The notes under the pieces were generated by a model. That model saw only the letters and a program-made list of their open reading frames with translations, ran no database searches and was not told where the DNA came from. The translations under genes and the position numbers were made by a program. Shown here in pieces: positions 43,404 to 56,000 of a stretch of DNA of 64,000 bases (the stretch's first letter is position 1; each line of letters opens with the position of its first letter). Source of the stretch: Coprinellus micaceus (taxonomy: Eukaryota; Basidiomycota; Agaricomycetes; Agaricales; Psathyrellaceae); contig OX596340.1 in assembly GCA_951394405.1 (NCBI GenBank), positions 3,224,001 through 3,288,000 of the forward strand, in the 5' to 3' direction.

Positions 43404-45006
43404 ATGACTTTGACCACATGGGCCTCACCTTCCACCCGCACCACTCCCTCCACAGTTCCCTGCATGACGGTGACACCACCAACAGCGACGGCGGGGCTCC
43501 TCCACGCACCACCCAACCACGCCGCCAGCGAACGCGACCCCCAATCCAAGGAACCATCGCAGGCAGGACTCGCATTAGATGCCCAACAGCAGCCTCCACC
43601 GATTCCCCTCCCGACCCCGACCTCAACGTCGTTGGCGACATCTACCTCGGGCCCGAACGTTTATTAAGTTCGGGAGAACCTTGGGGCTCATATCCCTCAT
43701 CTCCTGAGCGATCGTCACTACCAACCTCGGGAGCACGCCCGTCCAAACGGCATGGCTTGCAATCGTCCTCTAGTTCAGCTTACCCTCCCCGCCTTCGCCT
43801 CACTCCTTACAAGTCATGTCTCGCCATACCATATCCAAATAAGCACCCCCGCGACAATGTAGTCGTCTACCTCGCAAGTACGCCTGTCCAGAAAACTGCT
43901 CGGACGCCGTCCGGCTTTTTATATCCCTCCTCGACGTTTCCTTCCCTCTGCCCTGCTCGTCCCCACCTCAACGCCCCCTCGTCGTATTCGTCTGTGGGGG
44001 ATACGACGGAGCACGCACCACCCAGCAAAGCCCGCTGCAAATTCGAATCGCTAGGACCCAGGGCGATAGGAACATGGTGCCCCGATACCCCGGTGCCCCA
44101 ATGCCTATCACGGCCTATCTTGTGTCGGTTTATGGGGCAGCGAGCTCGGGGCACTGGGAGGGAACAGGAACGGACGTCGGAGCCTCCACGGCTCGCAGCC
44201 AAAGTGGCCGTCCTCTCAGCGGGATCCCAGAAACCACCGTCAGCGGCGGAGCGCGATCATCGGGCGCTACAGACGACGTCCAGCCCCGTCCGCCGTTGCA
44301 GCAGCAGGGCGGGCGGTTCAGTTTGTATCGGGGGGAGAAGGAGAAAGAGCGGGAGCGGGAGAGGGAGAGGGAGCAACAGCAGAGGGATTCTCAGGTGGGA
44401 GCAGGGAGTATAAGTGTGTCGGCGGCGGCGGGGCAGGACAGCGGGGATAGTCGAATGGTGAATCAGAAGCCCGTCGTGTGTAGGGCTGAGGCTCTTTTCT
44501 CCTGCGAGTATTCATTCGTCATTGGCGCGATCTTTTCTGGTATTTCTGACCACTGGACTAACCCTTTCAACCCAAAAACAGACCACGCCGCAAGCAAAGA
44601 CCCCTCCGAGCTCAGCTTCCGCAAGGGCGAGGTCCTCGATATCCTCGATAGGACGAGGAAGTGGTGGGAGGGACGGAGGGAGGATGGGACGACCGGGAGT
44701 GAGTACTTTGTTTCTTTGTTTCTTTCTTGCTTTGGATTGGTGCCGTTCGGTCGTTTCGTTCGAGTTCGACCGGCTTCGGTTTTCGCGTGCTCTTTTATGC
44801 CGAACGGCGCTTGTTGACTGGCGCTTCGCGCTGGATCTTCGAACATGGTGGCTTGCGCCGCCGTGCGTCTTCGAATATACTCGGTTTCTCGGGGTGACTT
44901 GGGCCTTCGACCCAGCCTTCTTTCTCTCTCATTAGCATATACCGACGCTGACGCTCTTTTCATTGCAGTTATACCCTCAAATTACCTGCGCGTTTTGGAT
45001 CCCTGA
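43404..45006 (+). pseudogene. Sho1-like SH3 protein, copy 1; SH3 part open, membrane part broken
   Basis: The C-terminal part is open. Exon 44074-44503 (..KPVVCRAEALFS) joins exon 44582-44698 (YHAASKDPSELSFRKGEVLD ... KWWEGRREDGTTG) and exon 44969-45006 (IIPSNYLRVLDP), a complete SH3 domain of the Sho1 kind. The first intron here has a GC donor (44504), where copies 2 and 3 have GT. Upstream, nucleotides 43670-43790 align with a membrane helix pair seen better in copy 2 (LISL.S.AIVTTNLGS..QTAWLAIVL) but are broken by stops. A charged ER-repeat linker (KEREREREREREQQQ) lies between. Sho1 is a four-helix plasma-membrane osmosensor that signals through its SH3 domain; this copy could make only a soluble SH3 fragment. 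Confidence 0.7.
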
Positions 45007-45607
45007 GCGACCCGACTACGAACGATAAAATTAACGATGAACGACGACGACGAGCGAACGAGTGACTGACTGACTGACGAAATGGATACGGATTTTGAAA
45101 TTTGTATTGACTAACGACTAACTTAAACGGCTTCTTTCACGGCTCGGATCCCTGCTTCACCTAAGTCCCTTCACCCTTCAATTGATTCCCAGTCTTCACT
45201 TCATTCTACTACCTTCCATGGCTATCATGCTACTTACTACCCTTTGCTTCCTCCAATGCTTCCTCGGAGTTCGTCACTACCTGCTCACTGGGTTCCCTTT
45301 CACTTTCTCCGTGTACGATATCACAATTCAGACATATACCTGTATGATACCCCTGTTGTTGTACTACCCTGTACTGTACACAAAATTCTCTGTTGTACCT
45401 GTACGTATGTCTTTGTGACTCGAGATCTACTGACAATGTACGTATGTAAATGACAAATTTCCACTACTCGCTACGTCGACGTTGTGGATGGCCTGTTTTG
45501 TCGTTCAAGTCTGTTGAATGTTCTGTCCCTCATTTCCTACCCGAACTTCAGCAACTGGTGGGTTGGCGGCCATGATGGATGGCGAAGATTTTAGAGTCAG
45601 GAGTCTG

Positions 45608-47687
45608 TCATTGTTGACTGGCTGACTCGGCACAAATGGATTCGGCCAATGAGGATTCAGATTCAATGACTGGGGGCTGTAGAGGAAATTCCTCTGACAA
45701 CCCATACGTGAACTGTAATTTCTTGAACCTGTCCTGCAACATCTCCTTTGTCGTGGGTACACGCCAGCCATGCTCCCTGCAGTGTCACAGTATACCCTTC
45801 CTCCAGACACTGCAACCAGGGAGGCAGTGGTACCATTTGCACTGAAAGGCAATGGCTATCATTAGTTGTGTTCTGTGGATAGGGAAGAACTGTAGTTGCT
45901 TACCTGCCGGTGGATTCTAACAAACATCAGGGGAATTTCGCTTGTTCGATGGGCCTCATGAAGATTGGCTAGCCACCACTCCACATCCTCCGAAGTGTAC
46001 CTGCGGCGCAGATCAATGTATGCCGACAAGCAGTAGCAGAACATCTCAAGGTTTCCTTGAGATGGGGGATTCGTTGAAGGGTCAGCATTGGACTGAGGTC
46101 CTCTCGCTGTATTGCTGTGAGTGTGTAGAGCAAGTTTGAAAAGGGGGGTCAATACGCACCTCGTAGGACCCGATAGTACCGGTCCTGCGTGAAGAGCTGG
46201 ACAGTATCCTCGTTTACGTGAAGGTCAGAGCTCCGGTGGGGGTCCTGGAGAAAGTCGAGCAGAGACTTGTGGTAGAAATGGAACGCGGGATCCCCTCGTT
46301 CATCTACCAGCCGGACCAATGATGTCAAGCTACCCAGCAGATGTTCTGACTCTCCGGAGTACGATTCAAGCATCTTTTTGTTGTAGGAGCTGCTGAAGCT
46401 CTGGTGATCCTTGACATAGCAGAGCCATTTCGCCGCTAATAACGGTTCTGGACTAGTATGCAAGATCTGGCTGTATAACACATCGAGCGGTGCGAAAGGC
46501 TTCGAGTCGTCGAGGCGGCGCCACTCCAGGAGCCTGATGAGCTGCTGCTGGGGTGGCCCAAGGTGGGGACTATTGAGGAAACGAACTACCGTCGCTGCGT
46601 AGATGAACTGGCCTGACGCCTGCTCCACCAGGATGTCGACTACATCCTTGGAAGCCCATGTCGACGGGAGATTGAACCGGCGGCGGATATCGCTGAACAT
46701 TGCCTCGAGGAAAAGCCGTATGTCGGAATCCGGATCGTATTTGTCGTCGAGGAAAAGGTTGAGGACGGGAACGGGGGGATTAGAAAAGAAGTGTCGGATG
46801 GCAGGTTCGGGTCGGGAGGTGATGATGATGCGGAATGGGAAGGCGGGATCTGTGCATGCGCGTGATAGGGCGGACAGGATCTCCTTCTGAGCATTGGGTC
46901 CTGCGGCTGGGCCATCCGTTCCTGGGCTAATATCTGGCTCGCTATTGCCCTGACATTCGTCTAACCCATCGATAAGAATAATTGCAGGCCATTCCTGGGG
47001 GTTCGAGCGTCCTGCAACCTTGCGAAGTGGCTTCAAAACCAGTTCCTCGAGCTGCTGGTCTAGATGTCGTTCAAATACCACTGGATCACGTTCGATTACG
47101 GCGAGGACTTCTCCCCTCAAACCGAGTATCGATTCGTGCTGGATAAGCCTGTATAAGAGGGTGGTTACGAACAGGTTGCTGATGCGTCGTATCGCAGATC
47201 CGGCGAAGGCTGAGAAGAAGAAACTGGCCGCAAGCGAGCCTTTTTTGTAGCATTCATCGGCGATGGTCCCAGCAATAGCCGTCTTCCCCGACCCAGCGGG
47301 CCCTGAGAGCCAGAGGATCCTCTTCGGTGTGTCGTCCTGCTCGCCATGGCTGATCCAGCTCATGATGTCCTTCTGCACCGCGGTCCTCGTCTCCGGATGA
47401 CACTTGGGCGCGTCCGGCCCTCGTTCTGCAGAGTCGTGGAGGGCGCCATGCGCCACGTGTTTGAGTAAAGCTGTATAGGAGGAGGATGGTTGAGACGATT
47501 GTCCTCGCGCGAGGGTGACGTATAACTCGGGCGTACCTTCCATCTCGTGTCTACCAGAGTTCGAGATATGGATGTGCTTGACGTTCGTTGTATTGCGACT
47601 CTCATCGTGGTATCCACCAGCGACGTTTCGAACATGGGCGGTCTTTGCGACGATGGATTGTACGCTAGGAAGCCCATCCAAGTCCAT
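45608..47687 (-). pseudogene. NACHT P-loop NTPase, copy 2, with a C-terminal nonsense codon
   Basis: The start ATG is 47687 (MDLDGLPSVQSIVAK). Exons 47687-47537, 47470-46160, 46106-45904 and 45841-45608 splice in phase, giving 632 potential codons before the stop. Walker A (GPAGSGKTAIAG), Walker B (IILIDGLDEC) and the arm are intact. In the last exon, 18 codons after the intron, TGA (45787-45785) replaces the CGA or CAA found in the other copies (W-R-K-G-I-L-stop), so translation ends within the Cys-rich C-terminal segment at about residue 573. The NTPase core could still be made. Its N-terminus is of the same subtype as copy 1. Confidence 0.85.
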
Positions 47688-48156
47688 TTTGAGTTTGAGC
47701 TGAAGTACGAGGTACTGGATAGACAGAGATTCAGTGATTGTGGGGGTAGGAACGAAGAAGGCCGATTTCCAGCCACGGGCGCTTAAAATCGCAACTTGTT
47801 TGTACATATGTACGTTGTGGCCACTGGCAGTACTGGTGCCACACATGTTCCGTGAGCCCTTGACGTCTTGGTGAGGGGAAAAAAGCAAAAGATAGTATCT
47901 CATGAGCGTCTAAGGGCTTGAATGGACTCGGGCTTCGTCCTATTTAATCGGTCAAACGCCCGAACGGACAAGATCCAGACCGCTGACAGCGCTGGCGTAC
48001 TTACTCCTCAAGGACACGAATTCATTCCATTGGAATGCGTTCCGGAGTACCCTATCAAGCGCCCAGCTCGCACGGAAAGGGTATAAAAGCGTAGAGTAAA
48101 TCAGTATATTCGGTGCAAGTTGTACTGTACAGCATAGAGAGCGATTCGGGCAAGAT
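47688..48156. promoter_or_regulatory. Divergent promoter between NACHT-2 and gene X
   Basis: Second copy of the region at 40376-40845, with TATAAAAG at 48082-48089 and TTGTTTGTACATATGTAC at about 47798-47815. Confidence 0.5.
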
Positions 48157-50318
48157 ATGTACTTAACCCTTCGCTCATCTCTTCCTCACCCACCCACGTG
48201 CCTGGCTTCCTGCTTCTACTCTCGCCCTCATTTCCCCCCTCGATCCTCATTCGGATCCCCACTTGAACCCAACGCATACTTGCTGATCTCTATGGCTCTT
48301 TCGTCTCCCGTGCTCTTTCTCTTTGCTTGTTGGTCCGATCGCACCTCTGTCGTCTCGGAACCATCGACTCTCCAAGGTCGCCGGCGTACGCCCTCCTCTG
48401 TCACCTCGGCGAGGTACACTCACACTGACTTTCATCATAGAGCCAGATACTCGCACGCGCCGCTCGCGAGCACAACGAGCGTAGGCTCTCGCGAATATGG
48501 CACCTTCCTCCAAGCCTCCTCACAACGCTCTGGAGGTGAAGGCATCGTCACCCTCGACGACTACCCAAACCGCCTCCCTCTCGGAGCATACGCAATCCCA
48601 CACAAAGACCCGCGACGAGTTTCAACGCGTAACTGCACTTTCTGTCGTCGCTCGCTGTGCTGGGCACCAGATAAGTCCACCCCCTGGCCTCGCTCCACAG
48701 CATCGAGAGGGTCTGCGAACCTTCCGTTCCATGTCGATAGGTGCAACGAAGAACGCCCTCAGGTCGGCTAGAGGAAGCGATACGGCGCATTCAGACGCTT
48801 TCTAGACCGGAATAGTGAAGTAAGTGCTCTCGTTTCGTTCCAGAGTAAGCGGCCGTCCTCACCTACTGGAATCACTTCGACCACCTCAACGCCGCCCCAA
48901 AACGAGGCATCGAGAGGCTGGCCACTCAGGAGGAACGGGGCGAATACGAGGGAGGCTTTGCCTTGTATTCATTGTTGGTGTCGTTTTAAGCCACGTACCC
49001 TATAAGCACAGAGATCAGTACGATGAGCACGGTATGTAACGTGAGACGGAATATGGACTTACTATCCATCCTTTACCATCATCTCTAGCCTGGGCACCGC
49101 CAATAGCTATCACCACCCCATACCTCCGCCAACGCCCGCACTAGGGGATAGTCGCGTACCTCCCGGGATTGGGTCACCCGTCTGGCTGCGCCATACAAGC
49201 GAATACCACTATCCATCCACCATGCCGCCGTCGAACCCTTCATCCATTTCCGAGACCCCACGAATGCAGTTCGCATCCAACTTCCAAAGCCCAGGATACA
49301 CCCTCTCCAAACCGTCCACACGGCTTTCCGCGGGAGGAGTCACGGAACCCGCCCGCCCACCGGCCATCGCCCCTAACGTGGTATGCATCGAGAGTCGGGA
49401 CCGGTCGACGCGCCCCCGTCATCGTTGTCTCGAGTCTCGAACAACGTCAATGATGTCGCCGCGGTCTGAATGGAACCACCTTCCACCTCGACAGCCGCCC
49501 TCGCTGTTGAGCGAAAGGGTATGAGTGAGTGGCGAGGGGGTATGGAAGGTGGACGGAGGCGGTGGTGGAAGGGAATAGGCCGGTGAGTCCATGGTCCAAC
49601 CGGGGGAGATGGAGTGGTTCGATGAGAGGAAGCGGATAGATTGAGGTGGTGTTGAGCGCGCCTGTATTCGAGTAGGTGTGAGGGATGGGGCTTTGTGTCG
49701 ACCCAAGTTGGCCTCCACGCCCACAGGCATGTCCTGCAGCTCAACCCATCCCGCCGTCCTTGAAATGACCTCCTCGAGCTTTGGGCTCTCAACCTTAACG
49801 ACGTGGAGGACGTTTGCACGACGGCGAGGCCCTCACCAGGTAGAGACAGCTTGAGATATGCTGGAGTCGGAGGGGGTGTCGTTGGGCTTGGGGTGCTCGC
49901 TTCGTCGCGGGAGGGAGGAGAGGAGCGCTCGGCTTCACGCGGGTTCGAGGTATGGTCCTATGAATTTGAGCAAGGCGCGTCGATCAAGGTTGACAGCGTT
50001 GACGCGTATTGAACTGATCAGGGCATTGTATGAAGACGAAGCGAGGAGGGGGGTGATATTTGGGTGCGCTCGGGGGTTGTGGGTGGATACTGGAGATCGG
50101 AGTTGGCAGCCTACGCAAATCTGCTCAGGCAAGGTGAGTCCCCGATCTCGTTCGACGAGCTTGTGTTCGTACTGACCTGTTTCCTCGTACAGAGGCCGAC
50201 TCCCTCCAGTGCACACCGTCGATGCGCTACCATCCGTGCATTAAAGAGGCCTCATTCGTTGCTGGGGATCGCATGTATGGAGGCGGAAACCGAGTGGGGT
50301 GATGAGAGGGTGTACTAG
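48157..50318 (+). pseudogene. Gene X, array unit 2, decayed
   Basis: Same segment order as unit 1. A CGSR-type region (48497-48805) is open for 102 codons (MAPSSKPPHNALEVK). The NPKR block is at about 48895, the RYAGVGGG..GLGVLA block at about 49855, and the intron with GTACTGACC..ACAG at 50134-50192. Stops and shifts interrupt it. Confidence 0.4.
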
Positions 50319-50775
50319 CGGTTGCTCTTCATGTCCGCGTCATCGAGAACATTTCGTTCGTGCATGATGAACTCGTTGCTTTGCTGAGCGGCGTGAGCCG
50401 TCGTGAGCCCCGAGGAGGAGGGGAGCTGATCAGGATAGACGAGGAGTTGGTGAGCTTGAGTGCACCCCATTGAGGCATTGGAGACGTTTGGGCCCTTGGT
50501 AGATGAAGAAAACGAGCCAGGATGCTGAGGAGAGGGCGACGGAGCCGGGGAGCCAGAGACTGGGCTGGGTGTCGGAGGGTTCGTTGGGCGCCGATGACCG
50601 TTTGAATCGAAGAGCAACAAGCGCCGGAATCGAACTCGTGTCATGGGTCGGAGCTTTAAACACTCGGCTGTATTTGTCCTGACCCCTATTTCTAATTTAT
50701 CTCGCTACCACCATCTCGCTCGTCCTCAATCGACGCTGCACAACGTCCGCAACGATTAGCTCGACCCCATAGGCC

Positions 50776-52387
50776 TCACCGCCCACACACAGCACCCCCT
50801 CCATGGCTCTCTGCACGATGACAACGACGGCAGCGAGGGCGCGCCTTGTGACTCCTCCACTCACCACCTCGACTACCCCACCAACGAGCGCGGCCCCCAG
50901 TCCAAAGAATCCTCGCAAGCAGGACTGCAGTTAGGCGCCCAACAACAGCCCCCACTGAACCCTCCATAGAGCTCAACATCGGCGACGACGAAATCTACCT
51001 TGACAACATGACAATCTCCAAACGGACACCAATACCTCTGGCTGGCTGATTTCCTCGACCTCCTTACCGTACTCTGGCTTATCTCCCTCACCTCCCAAGC
51101 CACCGTTACCCCCAACCTCGGGAAAGCGTTCGTCGGAACGGCATGGCTCGCGCCCTTCCCTGATCCTGCCCATCCTCCACCTTCACCTCACTCCTTACAA
51201 GTCATGTCTTGCCATACCACATCCAAGCAAGCACCCCCCGGATGTACGCCTGTGCAGAACGATGTTTGGACGTTATTCGGCTTTCCCCTGGCATCCTTCC
51301 TTGTTCCCTCCTCATCCACACTATAATACCCCCCCGTCACATTCGCCCGTGGGGGTACGACGGTGAACACGACGCGCAAGGAAACCCACCGCAAACTCGA
51401 ATCTCTGGGACCCAGGGCGATAGGAACATGGTGGCTGGATGCCCCGGTACCTCAATGCCTATTCACGGCCTCTCTTGTGTCGGTTTATGGAATATCGAGC
51501 TGGGACCTGTCGGAACGAACGGCGGGAACCGATTCTCCATGGCTCGCAGCCAAAGTGGCCGTCCCTTAAGCGGAATCGCAGAAACCACTGTCAGCGGCGG
51601 AACTCGATCACCAGGTGCTCCAGACGAAGCCAAACCCCGTCCGCAGCTGCAGCAGCAGGGCGATGGGTTGAGGTCGGAGGGAGAAGGAGAAAGAAAGGGA
51701 GAGGGAACGTGAGAAGGACCAGGAGCAGGTGGATTCTCAGGTGGGAGGAGGGAGTCTGTCGGTGGCGCCGGGGCATGAGAGTGTGGATAGTCGAATGGTG
51801 AATCAAAAGCCTGTTGTGTGTAGGGCGGAGGCGTTGTTTGCCTGTGAGTATTCGTTCGTCTTTGGCGGGATCTGTTCCCGTGTTTATAACCACCAAACTG
51901 ACCCTTTCAACCCCCAAAGCAGACCACGCCGCAAGCGAAGACCCCTCCGAGCTCAGCTTCCGCAAGGGCGAGACCCTCGAGATCCTTGATAGGACGGGAA
52001 AGTGGTGGGAGGGAAGGAGGGAGGATGGGACGACGGGGAGTGAGTACTTTGTTCTTTCTTGCTTTGGATTGGTACCGTTCGGTCGTTTCGTTCGAGTAAC
52101 GAGCTTGATCGGCTTCGTTTTTTGCGTGTTCTTTTATGTTGAACGGCGCTCGTCGACTTGTGCTCCGTCGCTGGGTCATTGAGCGAGCTGGCGCTTCACG
52201 CTGGATCTTCGAACGTGGTGGCTTGCGCCGCCGTGCCTCTTCGAGTATACTCGATTGCTCTGGGTGACTTGGGCCTTCGACCTAGCCTTCGACCTCTCTC
52301 ATTAGCACCTATTTACGGTTGACCGACGCTGACGCCCTTTTCATTGCAGTTATACCCTCGAATTACCTACGTGTTCTGGATCCCTGA
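50776..52387 (+). pseudogene. Sho1-like SH3 protein, copy 2; best membrane segment
   Basis: At 51035-51160 one frame reads YLWLADFLDLLTVLWLISLT followed by SQATVTPNLGKAFVGTAWLA, a membrane helix pair like the N-terminus of fungal Sho1. The SH3 exons are intact with good splice sites: ..51843 (ALFA), 51923-52039 (YHAASEDPSELSFRKGETLE ... GKWWEGRREDGTTG) and 52350-52387 (IIPSNYLRVLDP). The two parts are not in one open frame. In the linker an indel relative to copy 1 brings a TGA into the frame near 51670, upstream of the ER-rich stretch. Residues of the SH3 ligand groove (ALFAY, WW, PSNY) are present. Confidence 0.7.
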
Positions 52388-52969
52388 GCGGCTCTCTTGC
52401 AAACAACAAAATTAAAGACGACAATGAACAAACCGATGACTGACTGACTGACGAAATGGATACGGAATGGTCTCGAGGACTCTCGGCTCTCAACTAACGA
52501 CTAACTTAAACGGCTTCTTTCACGGCTTGGATCCCCGCTTCCCTTGAATGCCCTTCACTCCTTCGCTTGATCTCTGGATTCACTTCATTCTACCTCCCTC
52601 CATTACTACCCTTTGGTTTCTCCAATGCTTCCTCGGAGTTCGTCACTACCTGCTCACTGGGTTCCCGTTCACTTTCTCCGTGTACGATATCACAATTCAG
52701 ACATATACCTGTATGATATCCCTCTGTTGTTGTACTACCCTGTACTGTACACGACGCCTTCTTTTGTACTGTACACCTGTGCGAATGTGGGCCTACCAAT
52801 AGTGTGTGTATGTAAATGACAACTTTCCGCTACTCGCTACTTTGATGCTTGTGAATGCCCCATTTTGTTCCTCGAGTTTGTCGAATGTTCCGTCCCCATA
52901 TCCTGAACTTTGGCTACCAGGGGCTTGTCGGCCATGACAGGCAGCGAAGATTTTAGAGTAAGGAGCCCG

Positions 52970-55031
52970 TCATTGGCGACTAGTTGACTCGGCGTAAATG
53001 GGTTCGGCCAATGAGGGTTCAGATTCAATGACTGGGGGCTGTAGAGGAAACTCCCGTCGCAAATCCCAATTGAACTGGAGTTTCTTGAACCTGTTCTGCA
53101 ACATCTCATTTGCCGTGGGTACACGCCAGCCGTGCTCCCTGCAGTGTCGCAGTATACATTTCCGCCAGACACCACAAGCGGGAAGGCAGTAGTACCATTT
53201 GCACTGAAAGGTGGTATCAATCAGTGATTGTGCTTTGTGGAAAGGAAAGAACCATGGTCACTTACTTGTCGGTGAATTGAAGCAAACATCCGAGGAATAT
53301 CCATCCACTGGAAGTCAATTGGAAGATTGGCTAGCCACCACTTGACATCCCCCAGAGTGTACCTGCGGTGGGGATCAATATATACCCATAACAGACCACA
53401 GAACCGCCCGAGGAAATCCGGAGATGGAGGGTTTGTCGAAGGGTCAGCATTGGACTGAGGTCCTCTCGCTGTATTGGCATGAGCTTGTGCAGCAAGATTG
53501 AAAAGGGGGAGCAATACGCACCTCGTAGGACCTGATAGTACCGATCCTGTACGAAGTGGGTGGCAGCCTCCTCGTTTAAATAGAGGTCAGAGCTCCGGTG
53601 TGGGTCCTGGAAAAAGTCGAGCAGTGACTTGTGGTAGAAATGGGACTCAGGCTCCCCTCGTTCATCTACCAGCCTGACCAATGATGTCAAGCTACCCAGC
53701 ACATGTTCTGTCTCTCCAGAGTACGATTCAAGTATGCCTTTGATGTAGGGGTCATCGACCCCCATCAGTTGGTGACTGATGACAAGGCGGAGCCACTTCA
53801 CTGCCAGCAGTGGTTCTGGGCTGGTATGCAAGATGAGGCGGTACAACATATCGAGCGGTGCGAAGGGCTTTGGGTCATAGAGATGGCGCCACTCTAGGAC
53901 CCGGATAAGCTGTTGTTGGGGTGCCCTAAGGCCCGGGCTGTCGACGAATCGAACCACTGTCGCTGCATAAATAAACTGGCCCGATGCCTCCTCGACAAGA
54001 AGGTCAACTACATCCTGAGATGCCCATGTCAATGGGAGATTGAACCGCCGGCGAATATCGCTGAACATCGCCTCGAGGAAAAGCCGTATGTCGGAATCCG
54101 GATCGTATTTGTCGTCGAGGAAGAGGTTGAGTGCGAGACAGGGGGGAGTGGAAAAGAAGTGTCGAATGGCGGGCTCCGGTCGGCTGGCGATGATGATGCG
54201 GAAGGGGAAGGCGGGGTCTGTGCATGCGCGCGATAAAACGGAGAGGACCTCCTTCTGAGCCTTTGTGCTCGACACTGCATCCCCGAGATCCGACTCGCTC
54301 ATGCCCTCACATTCGTCCAGCCCATCGACGATGATAACTGCAGGCCAACCCCTGCAGTTCGAATGTCCTACAATCTTGCGCAGCGGCGCCAAGATGAGGC
54401 TTTCGACCTGTTGGTCCAGGTGCCTTTCGAACACCACCGGGTCACGCTCTATGACGGTGAGGACTTCTTCCTTGTAACCCACGATGGGGTCGTGCTGGAG
54501 GAGGCTGTATACGAGGGTGGTTACGAATAGCTTGCTGATGCGTCGATTTACAGACCCGGCGAAGGCTGAGAAGAAGAAGCTTGCTGCGAGCAAGCCCTGC
54601 TTGTAGCATTCGTCTGCAATCGTTCCCGCAATCGCCGTCTTTCCTGACCCTGCGGGACCCGATAGCCACAGGTTTCTCTTTGGTGCGTCATCTTGTTCGC
54701 CGTGCCGGATCCAGCTCATGATATCGCTCTGAACCGCGGTCCTCGTTTCTGGATGGCACTTGGGTGCGTCGGGGCCTCGTTCTGCTGAGTCGTGTAAGGC
54801 TCCGTAGGATACATGACCCAAGAGACCTTTTAGGCTTCGTAAGCTTCGCTATGCAGGACTATGGCGGGGCAGCATGGACGTACGATCAAGTGGTCCAATG
54901 CGGGAACCGGATTGTATGGTAATCGCTGTGGTCCTGTGGTCGTGGTAGTCCCTCGCTACATTCGCTATGTTCATTTCTTGGGCCGCAAAGCTGGATGAGC
55001 CATGTGTGAACACGGCCGGCGTCGTCGACAT
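52970..55031 (-). CDS. NACHT P-loop NTPase (NLR-like), copy 3
   Basis: Start ATG 55031 (MSTTPAVFTHGSSSF). Exons 55031-54884, 54826-53522, 53468-53266 and 53203-52970 (introns 57, 53 and 62 bp) give 629 residues without a stop. The N-terminus (MNIANVARDYHDHRTTA) is of a different subtype from copies 1 and 2 and pairs with copy 4. Walker A GPAGSGKTAIAG, Walker B VIIVDGLDEC, sensor RIIIASRPEP and the arm KSLLDFFQDPHRSS are present. The C-terminal CKWYYCLPACGVWRKCIL segment is intact. It is read toward the 3' end of the Sho1-like copy 2. Confidence 0.87.
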
Positions 55032-56000
55032 GGAGCGAGGTTCAGATGATGTGGTATCGAGGTTTGGATGCTGGGGCACGGATGAAATCGGGTAGAGGGA
55101 ATGAAGTGGTGGTGGTAGTGGTCCAAGATGGCGAAGGCGACTGCTGTAGAATGGGCGCTTATTGTAGTGCCTCCTGTTTGTCTTTGTGTGCGTTGTGGCC
55201 AAACGACCGGCATGGCAGCACGTTCGGGGCAAGAGAAGTGGCAAAGTAGATTTTAGTCTGTTGGGGAGAGTGGTCAGGCAGCATTGAAAAATGCACTGTT
55301 CGACGCATGAGACTCGATACTACGACATTATCCCACCGTACGGTCCATGAAACGTCCAAACTTACCAGATCCTCACCGACGGACCTGATTTGCCTACAAG
55401 CACAGTGCAGCTCGAATTGATTACCTCCTTGCTGCGTATTAAACCAACAGTGCCATATGCTTCAGGGCTCCCGGACCTCCATAAACTGGCTGAACGAACA
55501 AAAGGTTCAATCAACTCGGCGATCAGGTCGGTGGTTTGCTCTCCCTGCTGGCTCATGAGTCCCTATTCGCATAGATAATGGGTGACCCAATGGCGTGAGT
55601 AACATCAAATACCACACGAAGCCTTACGATCTCTCAGCAGCTGCGTACCCGCCACGAAAGCCAGGCAACGTAAAATAAGCGCCCGTAGTGGCCAACACCA
55701 TATCCACGCGTTTAGCACACTTTTCAACTCTATATCATGTCCGGGCGATATTGAATACCCCACGATACCAGCTGTAGCCCTTCGAGCCCATCCCACTGGC
55801 CCTTCTCAAAGCCAACTCTGCGACCTTATCCATTCACGGAAGCATAACACCAAAGACACAATGATATGAACATGCCCCATCCCACCGTCGGCGTTCCCCG
55901 GGCTGACAGATATTCGTGCGCCCCTGTCCTCACCCCCATCCTTGCGAAGGCGTTGGCTCGTCAACGTCGCCAGCGTACATACTAATAATGCATACGCTGA
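55032..56000. other. Upstream region of NACHT-3, different from units 1 and 2
   Basis: The TATAAAAG block conserved in units 1 and 2 is not seen. About 650 bp of sequence without a counterpart in the other units (roughly 55250-55900) accounts for the longer period here. No gene recognised. Confidence 0.4.

Noticed and set aside
45053..45080. Short GACT repeats after the Sho1-like stop (also near 52437)
   Set aside because: Only a few units; they are explained as part of the duplicated segment.
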